A DNA stretch of 59,453 bases from an uncultured Oscillospiraceae bacterium (GTDB lineage: Bacteria > Bacillota > Clostridia > Oscillospirales > Oscillospiraceae): NCBI GenBank assembly GCA_934597585.1, contig CAKTSA010000009.1, positions 1 to 59,453 on the forward strand. The letters run 5' to 3'. The notes beneath the pieces are model-generated. The model had not been told where the DNA came from, made no database searches, and saw only the letters and a list, made by a program, of their open reading frames with translations. This document shows, piece after piece, positions 15,264 to 23,992 of this stretch. Position 1 is the stretch's first letter, and each line of letters opens with the position of its first letter. The position numbers and the translations under genes were made by a program.

Positions 15264-17912
15264 TTAAAGGCCAGTCTTCTCCGCCAGCTTCTCCAGCGCG
15301 GCCTCGAACTGCGCGTCGTTGAAGCAGTAGCCCATCTCCAGATGCCGGGCGCGGAGCTTGGCCACATCCGGGCCGATCTCCTTGCCCCGCAGGATGCAGT
15401 CCGCCATCAGACCGGCCAGCTGGGCGAACTCCTTCTCGCCAAAGCCGAAGCGGGTCATCTCGCTGACGCCCATCCGCAGCGCGCCGGAGGCGGTGAAGCC
15501 CTCCTCGTCCGGGGTAGCCTGATAGTTGACGATGACGTTGTTGCGCTCCAACCGATTGGCGATCTCCGCGCCCTCGCCGTAGCCCACGGACACGATGACC
15601 TGATGGGTCTCGGTATAGTCGATGGCGGGGTCGCCCATCACGTCCAGCCCCTCGGCCTTCAGGCTGCGGGCGAAGGACTTGGCATTGGCGATAACGGCCT
15701 TCTGATACTCGTCCTTGAACTGGTTCATCTCATAGGCGGCCATCAGCATGCCCACCTGGGTGCCCAGATGGTGGTTGGACACGCTGCCGGGGAAGGTGCG
15801 GGTCTCGATGGTCTTCCACAGGCCGTACTTCAGATCCTCTTCCTTGTAGTTGATGCCGATGACGCCCCGCTGCGGGCCGAAGAAGGTCTTGTGGGTGGAG
15901 CCGGTGACGATCTCCGCGCCCTCGGCAAAGGGGTTCTGGAAGTGGTCGCCGATGAGGCCCAGCACATGGGCCATGTCGTACATGATGGTGGTGGGGATCT
16001 TCTGCTCATCCACGAACTGGCGGATGGCGGCCACGGGCTCCTTGTGCAGCACCATGCTCTTGCCGAAGATGATCAGCTCCGGGCGATAGCGCTCGATGAG
16101 CTTTTTGGTCTCCTCCACGTCCATCTTATAGGGGTTGTCGGCGCAGACGGGGAAGTTCACCACGGCGGGCTTTTCCGTCACGGGGTCGATGGCGATGTAG
16201 TCGTGCAGCGCGCCCATGGGCTGAGCGGACAGGTGGCCGCCCTTGATGATGTGGTTGTTCATCACATAGCCAAGGCGCTTGGCCTCCACCTTCCGGTCGA
16301 AGCGGTTCTTCCAGTCCATCAGAGCGGAGAACACCGCCATGTTGGACATCTGGCCGCTGAGAGTACGGGTCTCCACCTCGGTGCAGCCGAAGTAGGCGCG
16401 CATCTCCTCCACCAGCAGCTGCTCCACCTTGTCGATGAACTCCGTGCCCTGATAGTAGAAGATATCCTTATCGTAGAAGGCCAGCACCTTCTTGTGCTCA
16501 GCGTAGCGACAGCAGGGGTCGCTGCCGGACAGGATGCGGACGGCGCGGCTGGGGGTATTTTCGGAGGGGATCAGGTTGATGCACTGCTCCTGCCGCCACT
16601 GGTGGTTCTCCAGCGCCTTGGTCAGCAGCTCCAGCGCCTTGGGAGCGCGGTCGCCGCTGCCCACCTTGTGTTCCTCCTCCTGCATGCCGTAGATGAGGGG
16701 ACGGGCGTAGGGAGGTGCGGCCACGCTCATGTGGCGGGCGGGGATGACGGCCTTCAGCCGCTTGCCGCGAACGTCCACCTCCACGGTGTCGTCCTCCAGA
16801 ATGTCGCTGTTGATGTAGCACAGGCCAATGGCACGCTTACCGCTGGCCTCCAGGATCACGGTCTCAAGACCCTCACCCTCGCTCTTGAAGTAGGGCACCA
16901 TGGTGCCGCTGGTGACCCAGCCCACCAGCCTGTCGCCCTGATAGACCTCCATACCGGCCCGCATAACGCCGCGGTCCAGCAGGGCGATAGGCGCGATCTT
17001 CCGGGGCAGCACGCTCAGGTCGCTGAAATCACGATCCATGTGCTTCACAAAGGACTCGTGCTGCTTTTCCAACGCCTTGCGGCCGATGAAGCCGCCCTTT
17101 TCAGCGGCAAAGCTGACGGCGAACTTGGACAGGGGCACGGCGAAAATGGGAATCTCGCTGCCGTCGGGGGCATTGCCCATCTCGTGGCCGTACAGGGGCA
17201 GGGCGGCCTCCAGACGCAGAGTGTCCCGTGCACCCAGGCCGGCGGGACGGGCCCCCAGCTGGATCAGGCGGTTCCACAGCCACGCGGCGTCCTCGCTGCG
17301 GACGTAGACCTCATAGCCCAGGGGCTCGCCGGTGTAGCCGGTCTTGGCCACCCGGGCGGTGTGTCCCTCCAGCGAGACGGTGCCCAGGGCGTTCTTCATG
17401 GGCTCGGTCAGCTGCACGCCGCCGGCCATCTGGGTGAGCATCTCCTTGCACTTGGGGCCCTGCACTGCGATGGCGGCCCACTTGTCGGTGATGTTCTCGA
17501 TCTGGCAGTCAAAGCCCTTCAGTGCTTCGTACAGGTGCTTGAGATCCTTGTCGGTGTTGGCGGCGTTCACCACCAGCAGATAGCTGTCCTCTTCAAACAG
17601 ATACAAGTACGCGTCGTCCACCGCGCCGCCGTTTTCATTGGGGATGATGCAGTACTGGGCCATGTTCAGGTCCAGTGCGCTGACGTTGCTGGACAGCACG
17701 TGCTGCAAAAACGCCTTGCGTTCCGGCCCGGTGATCTTCAACCGGCCCATGTGGGATACGTCGAACAGGCTGCACACCTGACGGGTGTACAGATGCTCGG
17801 CAATGATGCCGCTGGGGTACTGGATGGGCATCTCCCATCCGCCGAAGTCCACCAGTTCCGCGCCGGCGGCCACGTGGATGTCATACAGTTGGGTACGCTT
17901 CAGTTCGCTCAT
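15264..17912 (-). CDS. fused aminomethyltransferase / serine hydroxymethyltransferase (GcvT-GlyA)
   Basis: One uninterrupted 882-residue frame encodes two enzymes. Residues about 1-390 are GcvT (T protein): it starts LKRTQLYDIHVAAGAELVDF, with VDFGGWEMPIQY, SLFDVSHMG, AVQGPK, RVAKTGYTGE, LGARDTLRLEA and a C-terminal GWVTSG barrel. Residues about 420-882 are serine hydroxymethyltransferase: INLIPSENTPS, YQGTEFID, the DMAH aspartate near 646 and the pyridoxal lysine K675 in TGSTHKTFFGP. T protein makes 5,10-methylene-tetrahydrofolate from the glycine aminomethyl group. SHMT uses that cofactor with a second glycine to make serine. Fusion would tie the two steps. GGAGG precedes the ATG, and the riboswitch lies just upstream. 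Confidence 0.95.
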   Translation of the reverse strand: MSELKRTQLYDIHVAAGAELVDFGGWEMPIQYPSGIIAEHLYTRQVCSLFDVSHMGRLKITGPERKAFLQHVLSSNVSALDLNMAQYCIIPNENGGAVDDAYLYLFEEDSYLLVVNAANTDKDLKHLYEALKGFDCQIENITDKWAAIAVQGPKCKEMLTQMAGGVQLTEPMKNALGTVSLEGHTARVAKTGYTGEPLGYEVYVRSEDAAWLWNRLIQLGARPAGLGARDTLRLEAALPLYGHEMGNAPDGSEIPIFAVPLSKFAVSFAAEKGGFIGRKALEKQHESFVKHMDRDFSDLSVLPRKIAPIALLDRGVMRAGMEVYQGDRLVGWVTSGTMVPYFKSEGEGLETVILEASGKRAIGLCYINSDILEDDTVEVDVRGKRLKAVIPARHMSVAAPPYARPLIYGMQEEEHKVGSGDRAPKALELLTKALENHQWRQEQCINLIPSENTPSRAVRILSGSDPCCRYAEHKKVLAFYDKDIFYYQGTEFIDKVEQLLVEEMRAYFGCTEVETRTLSGQMSNMAVFSALMDWKNRFDRKVEAKRLGYVMNNHIIKGGHLSAQPMGALHDYIAIDPVTEKPAVVNFPVCADNPYKMDVEETKKLIERYRPELIIFGKSMVLHKEPVAAIRQFVDEQKIPTTIMYDMAHVLGLIGDHFQNPFAEGAEIVTGSTHKTFFGPQRGVIGINYKEEDLKYGLWKTIETRTFPGSVSNHHLGTQVGMLMAAYEMNQFKDEYQKAVIANAKSFARSLKAEGLDVMGDPAIDYTETHQVIVSVGYGEGAEIANRLERNNVIVNYQATPDEEGFTASGALRMGVSEMTRFGFGEKEFAQLAGLMADCILRGKEIGPDVAKLRARHLEMGYCFNDAQFEAALEKLAEKTGL

Positions 17913-17951
17913 ACGATTCGTCCTCCTTAAAATGTTCCGGTTTTAAGCAGC

Positions 17952-17993
17952 AAAAAAGGGCACAAAGCAGCTTGCAAAGCCTGCTTTGTGCCC
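17952..17993 (-). terminator. riboswitch expression-platform terminator
   Basis: On the minus strand a perfect 13-bp stem (GGGCACAAAGCAG with CTGCTTTGTGCCC, loop of 10) is followed by six T. It sits between aptamer 2 and the gcvT-glyA ribosome site. It is the natural switch point: glycine binding upstream should disfavour this hairpin and let transcription continue. Confidence 0.9.
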
Positions 17994-18170
17994 CCGTTGA
18001 GTTACCTGAGAGATTCCCCTTTCCCAATGGAAAGAGTTGCACCTTCGGTGGTCGGGTGTCGCCGCCCGGCCTTTTCGGAGTATCGTCCGGAACCGGTCCT
18101 TTTGCCTGAGAGCTTCTGCGTTCCCCTTCGGCGCCGCGCAAGGCGGTCTCTCCCGATCCCATCGTCCGAT
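17994..18170 (-). promoter_or_regulatory. tandem glycine riboswitch
   Basis: Read on the minus strand, the leader carries two glycine aptamers in series. Aptamer 1 (about 18100-18164) has the conserved GGGAGAG, GCGCCGAAGG and CTCTCAGG segments. Aptamer 2 (about 17997-18097) has CACCGAAGGTGCAA and TCTCTCAGG. Only a short linker separates them, as in classical cooperative glycine sensors. Downstream is a glycine-degrading operon, and a terminator follows at 17952, so this is very probably an ON switch activated by glycine. Confidence 0.95.
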
Positions 18171-18198
18171 GATTTCCCTTTTCAGTTGTTGTGCTTTC

Positions 18199-18227
18199 AA
18201 TTTAGCACAGGGTATGTTTCGTGTCAA
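18199..18227 (-). promoter_or_regulatory. sigma-A promoter of the glycine operon
   Basis: TTGACA (18222-18227), a 17-nt spacer and TAAATT (18199-18204) with a TGC extension on the minus strand, about 30 nt upstream of the first riboswitch aptamer. Confidence 0.8.
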
Positions 18228-18309
18228 TCGCTCTTTTGCGTAGGAGGAAAATTTTCGGCCTTTCCGCCAAAAGTTTCCCGTTTTGCTTGGGCGATATGCC
18301 CAACGTGCC

Positions 18310-19272
18310 CTACTCCGTCAGCAGGGCCTCCGCCTCCGCCAGTGACGGCATGGCCGGGATGGCGCCCCGGCGGGTAACGCATACCGCCGCCGCGGCGTTG
18401 CCCCACCGGGCGCAGTCCGCCGCCTCGTCGATGGTCAGGGCATCCGGCGTTTTACCCAGCGCCAGCATCCGGTGCAGGAAGCCGCCCCAGAAGGCGTCCC
18501 CCGCCCCGGTGGTGTCCACCGCATCCACGGAAAAGCCGGGCACATGGCGCATTCCATCCGCCGCGGCCACCAGCGCACCCTCCGCGCCCAGCGTCACCGC
18601 CGCGCATTTCACGCCCCGCACCAGCAGCGCCTCCAGCGCCGCCGCGGGGTCGCTTTCACCCGTCAGCAGCACCGTCTCCTCGTCCGACAGCTTCATCACG
18701 TCCACATATGGCGCCATGCTGCGCATGTGCCGCGCCGCCGTTTCCGCGTCCGGCCACAGGACAGAACGGTAGTTGGGATCGTAGGAGATCAGCGCCCCGG
18801 CGGTTTTCGCCCGCTCCACCGCAGCGAAGGTGGCGCTTCGCGCCGGCTCGTCCGTCAGGGACAGGGAGCCTACGTGCAGCACCCGGGTGCCCTCCAGCAC
18901 GGCGGCGTTCAGCTCCTCCGGCCGCAGACAGGTGTCCGCGCCGGGCTTCCGGGCGAAGGAAAAGCTCCGCTCGCCCCTCTCGTCCAGCGCCACAAAGGCC
19001 AGGGTGGTGAACACGTCCTCCGCCATCACCAGCCCCGACACGTCGATGCCCGCGTCAAGCAGCGTCTGCCGCAGGAAGCGGCCGTGCATGTCGTCGCCCA
19101 CCTTGCCCAGAAAGGCGGTCCTGCTGCCGAACCGCGCCGCCGCCGTCAGCACATTGGCCGGCGCGCCGCCGGGATTGCGCTCAAAGAGCCGCATGCCGCC
19201 CGGCGACACGCCCCGGTCGGTAAAGTCGATCAGCAGCTCCCCCAGCGCCGCGATATCGTACCGGGCGCTCAT
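18310..19272 (-). CDS. PfkB-family fructokinase-like sugar kinase
   Basis: A 320-residue ribokinase-family protein. It has ALGELLIDFTDRG at the start, GGAPANVLTAAARFG (substrate loop), GKVGDDMHGRFL, FDPN-like SYDPNYR, and signature 2 DTTGAGDAFWGGFL with the catalytic Asp. This pattern is typical of fructokinases. The ATG overlaps the stop of the isomerase gene upstream by four bases (ATGA), so the two are coupled. The likely job is to phosphorylate the ketose that the isomerase makes (fructose from mannose, or xylulose from lyxose). The end is only 6 nt from the start of a region free of genes that carries the riboswitch promoter. Confidence 0.92.
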   Translation of the reverse strand: MSARYDIAALGELLIDFTDRGVSPGGMRLFERNPGGAPANVLTAAARFGSRTAFLGKVGDDMHGRFLRQTLLDAGIDVSGLVMAEDVFTTLAFVALDERGERSFSFARKPGADTCLRPEELNAAVLEGTRVLHVGSLSLTDEPARSATFAAVERAKTAGALISYDPNYRSVLWPDAETAARHMRSMAPYVDVMKLSDEETVLLTGESDPAAALEALLVRGVKCAAVTLGAEGALVAAADGMRHVPGFSVDAVDTTGAGDAFWGGFLHRMLALGKTPDALTIDEAADCARWGNAAAAVCVTRRGAIPAMPSLAEAEALLTE

Positions 19273-19958
19273 TCTTTGGCCTCCGGATACTCGTTGCACA
19301 GCAGGCGGTAGGGCGGCTCGTCCTCCTCGATGGCCGGGAAACGGCCCACCGGCGGGTTGAAGCGGTTGTCGGTGTTGTCGTCGTTGCACTGGCTGACCTC
19401 GCCGATGAGGATATTGCCGGTGCCCGGTTCCACCTCGAAATCGTGATACAGCCGGGGCTGGATGGAAATACTCATGCCCGGCTCCAGCCGCAGCTGGGTT
19501 CCGGCGGGCACCGTGCGGGTAACGCCGTCCATGTGAACGGTCACGTCGCTTTCCCGGTCGATCTCCTCGTCCGGCAGGGAGTGATACACCCGGATCAGCA
19601 GCGTGCCGCCGCCCCGATTGATGATGTCCTCCATCTTGTGCCAGTGGAAGTGGTTGGGGGAATACTGTCCCTCCTTGAGAAACAGCAGTTTTTCGGCGTA
19701 GGTCTTGGGGTATTTGTCCGCCATGGCCAGGTTGCCGTTGCGCAGGGTGATCAGGGAAAAGCCCACCTGATCGAACCGCCCCAGACCGTAATCGGTGATA
19801 TCCCAGCCCAGCATGTTGTGGCGGATCTCGTCGTACTCATGCCCCTTATCCGCCCATTCCTCCGGCGTAAAGCGGCAGAAGGGCGGCAGGGAGAACCGGT
19901 ATTCCGCCACCATGGCCTCCAGCTCACGCAGGGCGCGGTTGATCTCAGAACGCTTCAT
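19269..19958 (-). CDS. D-lyxose/D-mannose isomerase family protein
   Basis: A 229-residue cupin-type ketol isomerase. The metal ligands of the family are visible: two histidines and a glutamate in NHFHWHKMED (residues about 103-112) and the later histidine of PRLYHDFEV. The sequence also keeps YAEKLLFLKEGQYSP and GEVSQCNDDNTDN, family landmarks. Characterised relatives convert D-lyxose to D-xylulose and D-mannose to D-fructose. Here it is coupled to a fructokinase-like gene, so mannose or lyxose use is the simplest reading. GGAGG lies 8 nt before the ATG. No transporter is in this two-gene operon. Confidence 0.88.
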   Translation of the reverse strand: MKRSEINRALRELEAMVAEYRFSLPPFCRFTPEEWADKGHEYDEIRHNMLGWDITDYGLGRFDQVGFSLITLRNGNLAMADKYPKTYAEKLLFLKEGQYSPNHFHWHKMEDIINRGGGTLLIRVYHSLPDEEIDRESDVTVHMDGVTRTVPAGTQLRLEPGMSISIQPRLYHDFEVEPGTGNILIGEVSQCNDDNTDNRFNPPVGRFPAIEEDEPPYRLLCNEYPEAKE

Positions 19959-20015
19959 CTTGATTTCCTCCCTCTATATTATTATAAAGTATCGTGACAA
20001 GAAAATTTCGATCTT

Positions 20016-20723
20016 TTACACTGATACCCGCCGCACGCCGCTGTTGGCCTTCATAAAGGCCAGTGCCTCGTCGTGGGTGACAGGCGGCTCCAGTTTGGCG
20101 GTGATCTCCATGCGGAGATATCCCTCGTCCCGGCTGAGACTGCTCTCCATCACCTGGCCGTGGTGGGCTTGCAGCAGGGCGTCGAATTGGGCCTGCAATT
20201 CCTCGGTGTCCTCCATCTCTACCAGGATCTCCTGGGTGGTCAATGCGTCTGCTCCCACGGGGAAGCGGTGCAGGATGATCTGGATCGCCACCAGAACCGC
20301 CGCTTCGATCAAACCCAGCCAGTACATGCCCGCGCCTACCGCCATGCCGATGGCGGAGGTGCCCCACATACCGGCGGCGGTGGTCAGACCCCGGATGGAG
20401 TTGCCGTTTTTGAAGATGACTCCGGCGCCCAGAAAGGAGATGCCGCTGACCACCTGCGCCGCGATACGGGCCGGGTCCGCGCCCCGCAAGCCGTCAATGG
20501 TGGTCACGTCGATAAAGGCGTACTTGGACAGGATCATAAACAGCGCCGAGGTGCAGGCGATGATGCAGTGGGTGCGGACGCCCGCCTCCTTCTGCCGTTT
20601 GCTGCGCTCCAGCCCCACCAGGGCCCCCAGCGCCGCCGACAGCAGCAGCCGTATCAGAAATTCCAGATTGTCAAACAAAGTCAGTGTCGTTTCCGGCAGA
20701 TAGGTGCTCAATCCTGTCAGCAT
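20016..20723 (-). CDS. MgtC/SapB-family membrane protein
   Basis: A 235-residue protein with about four to five membrane helices in the first 140 residues (LEFLIRLLLSAALGALVGLER, then AGVRTH, GISFLGAGVIFKNG, GLTTAAGMW), which are MgtC/SapB hallmarks. A soluble ACT-like tail follows from about residue 150. The family is linked to magnesium limitation and acid tolerance, but in many bacteria its function is unproven. GGAGG lies before the ATG. It is monocistronic, with the next minus-strand operon starting 58 nt beyond its stop. Confidence 0.9.
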   Translation of the reverse strand: MLTGLSTYLPETTLTLFDNLEFLIRLLLSAALGALVGLERSKRQKEAGVRTHCIIACTSALFMILSKYAFIDVTTIDGLRGADPARIAAQVVSGISFLGAGVIFKNGNSIRGLTTAAGMWGTSAIGMAVGAGMYWLGLIEAAVLVAIQIILHRFPVGADALTTQEILVEMEDTEELQAQFDALLQAHHGQVMESSLSRDEGYLRMEITAKLEPPVTHDEALAFMKANSGVRRVSV

Positions 20724-20861
20724 TACCGCTCCTCCTTGCTGATTTGTTGTGAAGTGTTATGCTATTTTACCACGCTGACGGCGGATTGCAATACCAATTT
20801 TTCGTATACCTCTGGTCATTCTGCTATATTTGGCGCGGCATTTTTGGAGGATATGTAAAAA

Positions 20862-20880
20862 TTGCCGAAAACGTTTCCGT
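20862..20880 (+). promoter_or_regulatory. LacI-type operator-like palindrome
   Basis: An imperfect palindrome centred on a CG step (CCGAAAACGTTTCCG) lies about 20 nt upstream of the -35 at 20898. AAACGTTT with a central CG is the usual core of LacI/CcpA-family sites. No LacI-family gene is in the window, so the regulator is unknown. Confidence 0.35.
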
Positions 20881-20897
20881 TTTTGCTGTCGGTATTG

Positions 20898-20926
20898 TTG
20901 ACAAACAAAAGCGACGTGACTATAAT
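20898..20926 (+). promoter_or_regulatory. perfect consensus sigma-A promoter
   Basis: TTGACA (20898-20903), exactly 17 nt, TATAAT (20921-20926). It drives the binding-protein gene whose ATG is 60 nt downstream. A perfect match suggests strong, probably repressed, expression. Confidence 0.92.
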
Positions 20927-20986
20927 AATGGCTATTCCATCCGGTATACGTATCGGACGCGGAAATTTTACATGGAGGATTTTAGT

Positions 20987-22141
20987 ATGAAGAAGTTTCT
21001 TGCACTTCTGCTGGCGCTGGTCATGGCTCTGTCTCTCGTAGCCTGCGGCGGCGGCAACACGCCTGCTGACGATCAGCAGGGTGACAACAACGGAGACTCT
21101 CAGTATCCTGAGTATTTCGCCGGCATGGATCAGCTGATCGCCGACGCTCAGGCCGAGGGTGGGCTGGTCGTTTACGGCTCCTGCGAGGAAGAGTACCTGG
21201 CTGCTGCCTGCCAGCACTTCGAGGAGCTGTTCGGCATCAAGACCACCTATCAGCGTCTGTCCACCGGTGAGGTACAGGCCAAGATCGAGGAAGAAAACGG
21301 CAATCCCTCTGCTGACGTCTGGTTCGGCGGCACCACCGATCCGTACAATGTCTGCGCTGCCGAAGGTCTGCTGGAGCCCTATGCGGCCACCAACGCTTCC
21401 CACCTGATCGACGACATGTACAAGGATGCCGACGGCAACTGGTACGGCATTTACAAGGGCATTCTGGGCTTCATGGTCAACACCGACGAGCTGACCCGTC
21501 TGGGTCTGGAAGCTCCCGCTGACTGGGCCGACCTGCTGAAGGAAGAGTATCAGGGCAAGATCTGGCTGTCCAACTACAACACCGCCGGCACCGCTAAGCT
21601 GGTGATCAACACCATGATCCAGAAGTACGGTCACGACGAGGGCATCCAGTACCTGGTCGATCTGGACAAGAACATCGAGGTCTACACCAAGTCCGGTTCC
21701 GGCCCCAGCAAGAATGTTGGTACCGGCGAGTGCGTCATCGGCATCGGCTTCCTGCATGACGGCATCACCCAGATCGTGGACAACGGCTACACCAACGTGA
21801 GCCTGATCATCCCCTCCAGCGGCACCTCCTTCGAGGTGGGCGCTACCGCTATCTTCAAGGGCGCTGTCCACTCCAACGCTGCCAAGCTGTGGATCGAGTA
21901 CGCTCTGTCCCCCGAGTGCGTTGAGCTGGCTGCCAAGAACGGCTCCTACCAGTTCCTGGTCATCGACAACGCCGAGCAGCCCTCTCAGGCTTCCGAGTTC
22001 GGTCTGGACCCCAACAACGTCATGGACTATGACTTCGAGGATGCCAAGGCCAACACCACCACCTATGTGACCGAGGTCATGCAGGCTCTGGCTGATTCCG
22101 GCGCCAACACCGAGGATACCGGTCGTTTCCAGACTGAGTGA
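20987..22141 (+). CDS. FbpA/AfuA-type ABC binding lipoprotein
   Basis: A 384-residue class II solute-binding protein with lipoprotein signal and lipobox LVACG. The mature domain starts GGLVVYGSCEEEYLAAACQHFEELFGIKTTYQRLSTGEV and has PSADVWFGGTTDPY and ENPSADVWF-type motifs of the Fe(III)/thiamine/2-aminoethylphosphonate/hexose-phosphate binding family. I cannot see the tyrosine pairs of iron binders clearly, so an organic phosphate or sugar phosphate ligand, as in AfuA, is plausible. GGAGG lies 8 nt before the ATG at 20987. It is the first gene of the importer operon. Confidence 0.9.
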   Translation: MKKFLALLLALVMALSLVACGGGNTPADDQQGDNNGDSQYPEYFAGMDQLIADAQAEGGLVVYGSCEEEYLAAACQHFEELFGIKTTYQRLSTGEVQAKIEEENGNPSADVWFGGTTDPYNVCAAEGLLEPYAATNASHLIDDMYKDADGNWYGIYKGILGFMVNTDELTRLGLEAPADWADLLKEEYQGKIWLSNYNTAGTAKLVINTMIQKYGHDEGIQYLVDLDKNIEVYTKSGSGPSKNVGTGECVIGIGFLHDGITQIVDNGYTNVSLIIPSSGTSFEVGATAIFKGAVHSNAAKLWIEYALSPECVELAAKNGSYQFLVIDNAEQPSQASEFGLDPNNVMDYDFEDAKANTTTYVTEVMQALADSGANTEDTGRFQTE

Positions 22142-22184
22142 TCTGACTGACGGTACATAACGGTTCTGTTTCTCAGCAACTTCT

Positions 22185-22222
22185 GCGGGGCGGCGGCATA
22201 TGCCGCCGCCCCGCTTGTTTTT
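22185..22222 (+). terminator. intercistronic terminator after binding-protein gene
   Basis: A perfect 15-bp GC-rich palindrome (GCGGGGCGGCGGCAT and its complement) is followed by TTGTTTTTT. It lies 44 nt after the binding-protein stop and 58 nt before the permease start. It is likely a partial terminator that boosts binding protein relative to permease. Confidence 0.85.
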
Positions 22223-22279
22223 TACTGTTTCGATTATTCTTAACTTACCATTCCTTTCGGGATGAGAAAGGAGCGCTCT

Positions 22280-23992
22280 ATGGCAAGGACCCAAAGCGCG
22301 GCGCTGGACCGGAAAAAGCTGATGGCCGATCCCATCATGGTGACCACCATCGTCGTGCTGATCGCATTTCTGACTTTGTTTATCCTCTACCCGCTGGCCA
22401 TTCTGCTGGTGGATAGTTTTGTGGGAGACGGCACCTTCGGCGTGTCCATCTTCCAGCGCATTTTCGCCATGCCGACCTTTACCAAGGCCATCACCAACAC
22501 CCTGAAGGTGGGCTTTCTGGTGGGCATTCTGTCTGCCCTGATCGGCTTGCTGTTCGCCTATGTGGAGGTCTATGTCCGCATGGGCAAATTCGTGGGCGGC
22601 CTGTTCAAGGTGGTTTCCATGCTGCCTGTTGTGTCTCCGCCCTTCGTGCTGTCCCTTTCCATGATCATGCTGTTCGGCAAGGCGGGCATCATCACCCGCT
22701 TCCTGCTGGGCATCTATGACAACAGCGTCTACGGCTTCTGGGGCATCGTCATCGTCCAGACGCTGACCTTCTTCCCCGTGTGCTACATGATGCTGAAGGG
22801 ATTGCTGAAGAATATCGACCCCTCCCTGGAGGAGGCCGCCCGCGATATGGGCGCCTCCCGCTGGAAGGTGTTCACCAGCGTGACCCTGCCCCTGATGCTC
22901 CCCGGCCTGGGCAATGCCTTCCTGGTGACGTTCATTGAGTCCATCGCCGACTTCGCCAACCCCATGATCATCGGCGGCTCCTACGACACGCTGGCCACCA
23001 CCATTTACCTGCAGATCACCGGCTCCTACGACAAGCCCGGCGCTGCCGCTATGGCTGTGGTACTGCTGTGCATCACCCTGGCCATGTTCATCGTGCAGAA
23101 GTACTATTTGGAGCGCAAGACCGCCGCCACCCTCACCGGCAAGGCATCCCGCGCCCGTATGCTGATCGAGGACAAGAGCGTCAAGATCCCCCTGACCGTG
23201 CTGTGCGCCCTGGCCGCCAGCTTCGTTATCCTCATGTACCTGTGTGTGCCCATCGGCGCGTTCTTCCCCACCTGGGGCTTCAAGTTCTTCCCCCTGACGG
23301 GCAAGTGGTTCGGTCTGGTATTCTCCCGCTACCACGGCTTCCAGGCCTTCCGGGATTCCTTCGTGCTGAGCCTGATCTCCGCACCTATCACGGCGCTTTT
23401 GAGCATGATCATCTCCTATCTGGTGGTGAAGCGGAAATTCAAGTCCAAGGGCTTTATCGAGGCGGTGTCCATGCTGGCCATGGCCGTGCCTGGCACGGTG
23501 CTGGGCGTGGGCTATATCCGCGGCTTCTCCAATGGCGTGTTCAACACCGGCTTCCTGCGGGGCCTGTACGGCACGGGACTGATCCTCATTATCGTGTTCG
23601 TGGTGCGCTCGCTGCCCACCGGTACGCGAAGCGGTATCTCCGCCCTGCGGCAGATCGACAAATCCATCGAGGAATCCGCCTATGACATGGGCGCGGACAG
23701 CTTCAAGGTGTTCATGACCGTAACGCTGCCGCTGATCAAGGATTCCTTCCTCAGCGGTCTGGTGACGGCCTTCGTCCGCAGCATCACCGCGATCTCCGCC
23801 ATCATCCTGCTGGTGACGCCGCAGTTCCTGCTGATCACCGTGCAGATCAACGAATTCGCCGAAAAGGGCTCGTACAGTCTGGCCTGCGCCTTCGCCACCA
23901 TCCTGATCGTCATTACCTACGGCGCGGTGCTGCTGATGAACCTGTTCATGAAGTACTTCGGCACCAGCAGAAAGCTCAAGGAGGGCAAATAA
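22280..23992 (+). CDS. FbpB/AfuB-type fused two-domain ABC permease
   Basis: A 570-residue permease with two BPD_transp_1 domains in one chain, about twelve membrane helices. Each half has an EAA-type cytoplasmic loop that contacts the ATPase: EEAARDMGASRWKVFTSVTLPLMLPG (first) and EESAYDMGADSFKVFMTVTLPLIKDS (second). This duplication is the pattern of FbpB, ThiP, PhnV-like and AfuB permeases. The ATG at 22280 is preferred because AAAGGAG lies 6 nt upstream, rather than the ATG at 22262. It is directly followed by the ATPase gene with no gap. Confidence 0.93.
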   Translation: MARTQSAALDRKKLMADPIMVTTIVVLIAFLTLFILYPLAILLVDSFVGDGTFGVSIFQRIFAMPTFTKAITNTLKVGFLVGILSALIGLLFAYVEVYVRMGKFVGGLFKVVSMLPVVSPPFVLSLSMIMLFGKAGIITRFLLGIYDNSVYGFWGIVIVQTLTFFPVCYMMLKGLLKNIDPSLEEAARDMGASRWKVFTSVTLPLMLPGLGNAFLVTFIESIADFANPMIIGGSYDTLATTIYLQITGSYDKPGAAAMAVVLLCITLAMFIVQKYYLERKTAATLTGKASRARMLIEDKSVKIPLTVLCALAASFVILMYLCVPIGAFFPTWGFKFFPLTGKWFGLVFSRYHGFQAFRDSFVLSLISAPITALLSMIISYLVVKRKFKSKGFIEAVSMLAMAVPGTVLGVGYIRGFSNGVFNTGFLRGLYGTGLILIIVFVVRSLPTGTRSGISALRQIDKSIEESAYDMGADSFKVFMTVTLPLIKDSFLSGLVTAFVRSITAISAIILLVTPQFLLITVQINEFAEKGSYSLACAFATILIVITYGAVLLMNLFMKYFGTSRKLKEGK

